Source: Yamadazyma tenuis
Taxonomy: Eukaryota > Ascomycota > Pichiomycetes > Serinales > Debaryomycetaceae
Assembly: GCF_029203305.1 (NCBI RefSeq)
Contig: NC_089466.1
Span: forward strand, 620,001-684,000
Direction: 5' to 3'
DNA length: 64,000 bases
The translations under genes were made by a program, and so were the position numbers. Under the pieces are notes generated by a model that saw only the letters and a list, made by a program, of their open reading frames with translations, was not told the DNA's origin and did not search any database. Positions 62,315 to 64,000 of the stretch are shown one piece after another (the stretch's first letter is position 1; each line of letters opens with the position of its first letter).

Positions 62315-64000
62315 GTACCTGTAAATAGAGTTAATATTAACATGCTGGAGCAGCAAAAACTTTATATAAACCTGGAATTAAGAATCTACGTGGGGGATAG
62401 TTCCGTATAGGTTCGCAAACTTTTGCGGCGCTCGAACAAAAAACACCGTTGGCATTCGCGGAACCGGACGAACAGAAAAAGCCGCTTGAGGTGAAATTGG
62501 TAATGCAGCTATGGGTAAGAGATCTTCAAAACAAGAAAAGAGAAATGAAATTCTGTGTTGTTACCGGCGATAGATGCAGCCAATGAATGAAACCATTGCT
62601 TACTGGCAGCCGTACAAGCAGAAGTCGGAGCTACCAGTTTCAAATGTTCCTCTGTAATTGAAGTTCTCGTCAAGATGAGTTACCTAACGTGGATCTACAA
62701 CAAACACCGACGAAAATTGATACATTATTGTATTCAAGGCAGCAGATAATCGAGTACAAAGAGAAGGATAACTTAACCTATTCAACTCGCATTAAGTCAA
62801 GATACAGACCCATTCTATTACAATAGTACCGTTAATGTGGCCCTTAAAGGAGTTGAGTACTTCTATTGTTTAAAGGCGATCATCGGAAATATTGTTAGCT
62901 GCAGTGCTATTGTGTGTGCCCCTTTTCCATCCAGTGGTTATGATTGAAATTCGGATCTGGAACGACTATGAGGTCAGACACAGGTTGTAATTACTATAAT
63001 GCTACGTTATCTAGATCTCGCTCGTACCCATGGCGAAACTAAAAATGTTCGCCTAAAAGGTTCCGCTTGCGGAAAAAATGAAAAAGCTGGATACGCCAAT
63101 TATCCGCACCAAGGAAATCAAATTCTCACTCATTGTACTGTACTAATCGGTAGCAAGACAATATGACATTATGTATAAATAGATATTAAAAAAATACATT
63201 GCTTCAAATCTATTGCGTGGGCTCAGGACTGCAATCCAAAACAGGTCCCCCATGCGTTAAAAGCTTGGGTACTCTACGAACATGAAGATCCTATTCGCGC
63301 AAAACGCCAGGTGTGTAAAGTCACAATAGTAAGGCCTAAAACGGCACGGCCCGCGGCCTAGTTGGTCAATATTGTAAATATTCGCCCGTAGATAGACAAG
63401 ATTTCCGGGAAAGGTTTCCAGGCCCACCGGCCTCAACGCTATCTCCCACGCACGCAAATTACTTTTGGACTAATTTGCGAATAGTCCTGTTTCAGATTTA
63501 GAGATACTACAACAGGGAATGTAAATGCAAGACGTCAGCAACTAGCAAACGTGTCTTGGGACCCCCTTCAAGCTCTAGAAGCATCAGGTGTTAGTTCCAA
63601 AAGAGAATTCACTCAGATATCACGCAAATCTAGACATTTGGTCATGGTAAATGTCTCATTGGGAACAGGCGAACAGGCGCGATAGGGAGATTCACACCAA
63701 CCTGAAAAGATGGCTTATACTGGGAGTTGTTTCTGCCTCTGCCTTGTCCATGGGTTGGGCTTTTACAATTAACTCACTCACGTTTTTTTTATAAATTATT
63801 TGTTGAGGCTTTCATTATCATGCAGTACTTCGAAGGACTGAAATCGCCGATCTACGACATCAGATTAGTAGCAAGTCTAACCAAGAGGGGAGATCTCGTA
63901 AGAATGCCAATACCAACGTGGACTAAGCCAAGCTAGGAGGTATAAAGCAGATGATTACTAATATTCTTTGAACGAAGACTTATCTTCATGCGTGTAAATT
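62304..64000. other. Gene-free right end with CGG-type sites and a possible decayed frame
   Basis: No full gene is visible in 1.7 kb. Scattered open stretches on the plus strand look weakly coding: 62662-62826 (starts SSRQDELPNVDLQQTPTKID) and 62822-62947 in another frame (NSTVNVALKGVEYFYCLKAI). Palindrome TTCCGCTTGCGGAA lies at 63061-63074, and GC-rich CGG/CCG clusters lie near 62424-62473, 63341-63359 and 63420-63432. TATAAA at 63941-63946 could serve a gene to the right of the window. This may be a long regulatory region, a relic, or both. Confidence 0.45.
63061..63074. promoter_or_regulatory. CCG-N4-CGG palindrome, candidate zinc-cluster site
   Basis: TTCCGCTTGCGGAA is a perfect 14-bp palindrome with everted CGG triplets (CCG-N4-CGG). 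It lies in the long gene-free right end, which is rich in CGG triplets. A zinc-cluster factor site is possible, but the factor and target gene are unknown. Confidence 0.3.

Noticed and set aside
63257..63457. 66-codon minus-strand frame in the right end
   Set aside because: No motif or homology visible; it is short and its GC-rich centre alone explains the lack of stops.
1..64000. tRNA genes, LTR retrotransposons or solo LTRs
   Set aside because: I looked for B-box-like GGTTCGANTCC sequences and TG...CA direct repeats with target duplications and found none that I could support. A tRNAscan or repeat search would be decisive.

Overview
The window is chromosomal DNA of a budding yeast. Its intron-poor, closely packed genes give about 33 full-length protein-coding genes in 64 kb, and nearly all have recognisable ascomycete-yeast orthologues. 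The gene content points to the CTG (Debaryomycetaceae/Candida) clade: a Gpr1-type glucose receptor, an extracellular Cu-only superoxide dismutase of the Sod4/5/6 type, and a secreted serine/alanine-repeat GPI wall protein. One CTG codon in EMC1 (4448-4450) falls where relatives, as I recall them, carry Ser/Thr. This supports the clade but does not prove it. If it is correct, every CTG shown here as Leu should be read as Ser. I see no tRNA, rRNA, LTR element, CRISPR, or bacterial-type defence or toxin system.

Layout. 0-9.8 kb: RBA50, a probable gene relic, SNA2, EMC1, a Zn2Cys6 regulator, an Snm1/Rpr2-family RNase MRP/P subunit and a Pex30/31/32-type peroxin. 10-17.9 kb: HST3, SNF1 and a PWI-domain protein on the minus strand, then a YTH m6A reader, COQ7 and NUF2 on the plus strand. 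18-29.1 kb, all minus strand: a DHA2 drug transporter, GPR1, TAF12, a GPI wall protein, an Agp2-like permease and a Cu-only SOD, separated by long, probably regulated, intergenic regions. 29.6-38.7 kb: TGL1, two tandem paralogous zinc-finger proteins and NPL6/RSC7. 38.8-51 kb: YTA12, a secreted endonuclease/exonuclease/phosphatase-family protein, an LCAT-like lipase, DPH4, RPA49, VPS75, TGL2 and an aldehyde dehydrogenase. 51.2-62.3 kb: SIP3/YSP1, SMC2 and DSS1. 62.3-64 kb: no convincing gene.

The genes do not form one pathway. Loose themes are nutrient signalling (SNF1, GPR1, SIP3), chromatin and transcription (HST3, TAF12, NPL6, VPS75, RPA49, RBA50), mitochondrial maintenance (COQ7, YTA12, DSS1, TGL2), chromosome segregation (NUF2, SMC2) and three separate alpha/beta-hydrolase lipases. 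Convergent pairs are very tight (1 to 109 bp), and several divergent pairs share short bidirectional promoters.

Most worth following up are the tandem zinc-finger paralogues, two or three intergenic stretches that look like decayed genes, a Cu-only SOD without the usual GPI tail, an unusually long N-terminal region in YTA12, and a CGG-N4-CCG palindrome upstream of the Zn2Cys6 regulator. I found nothing that I would call a wholly new biological system.
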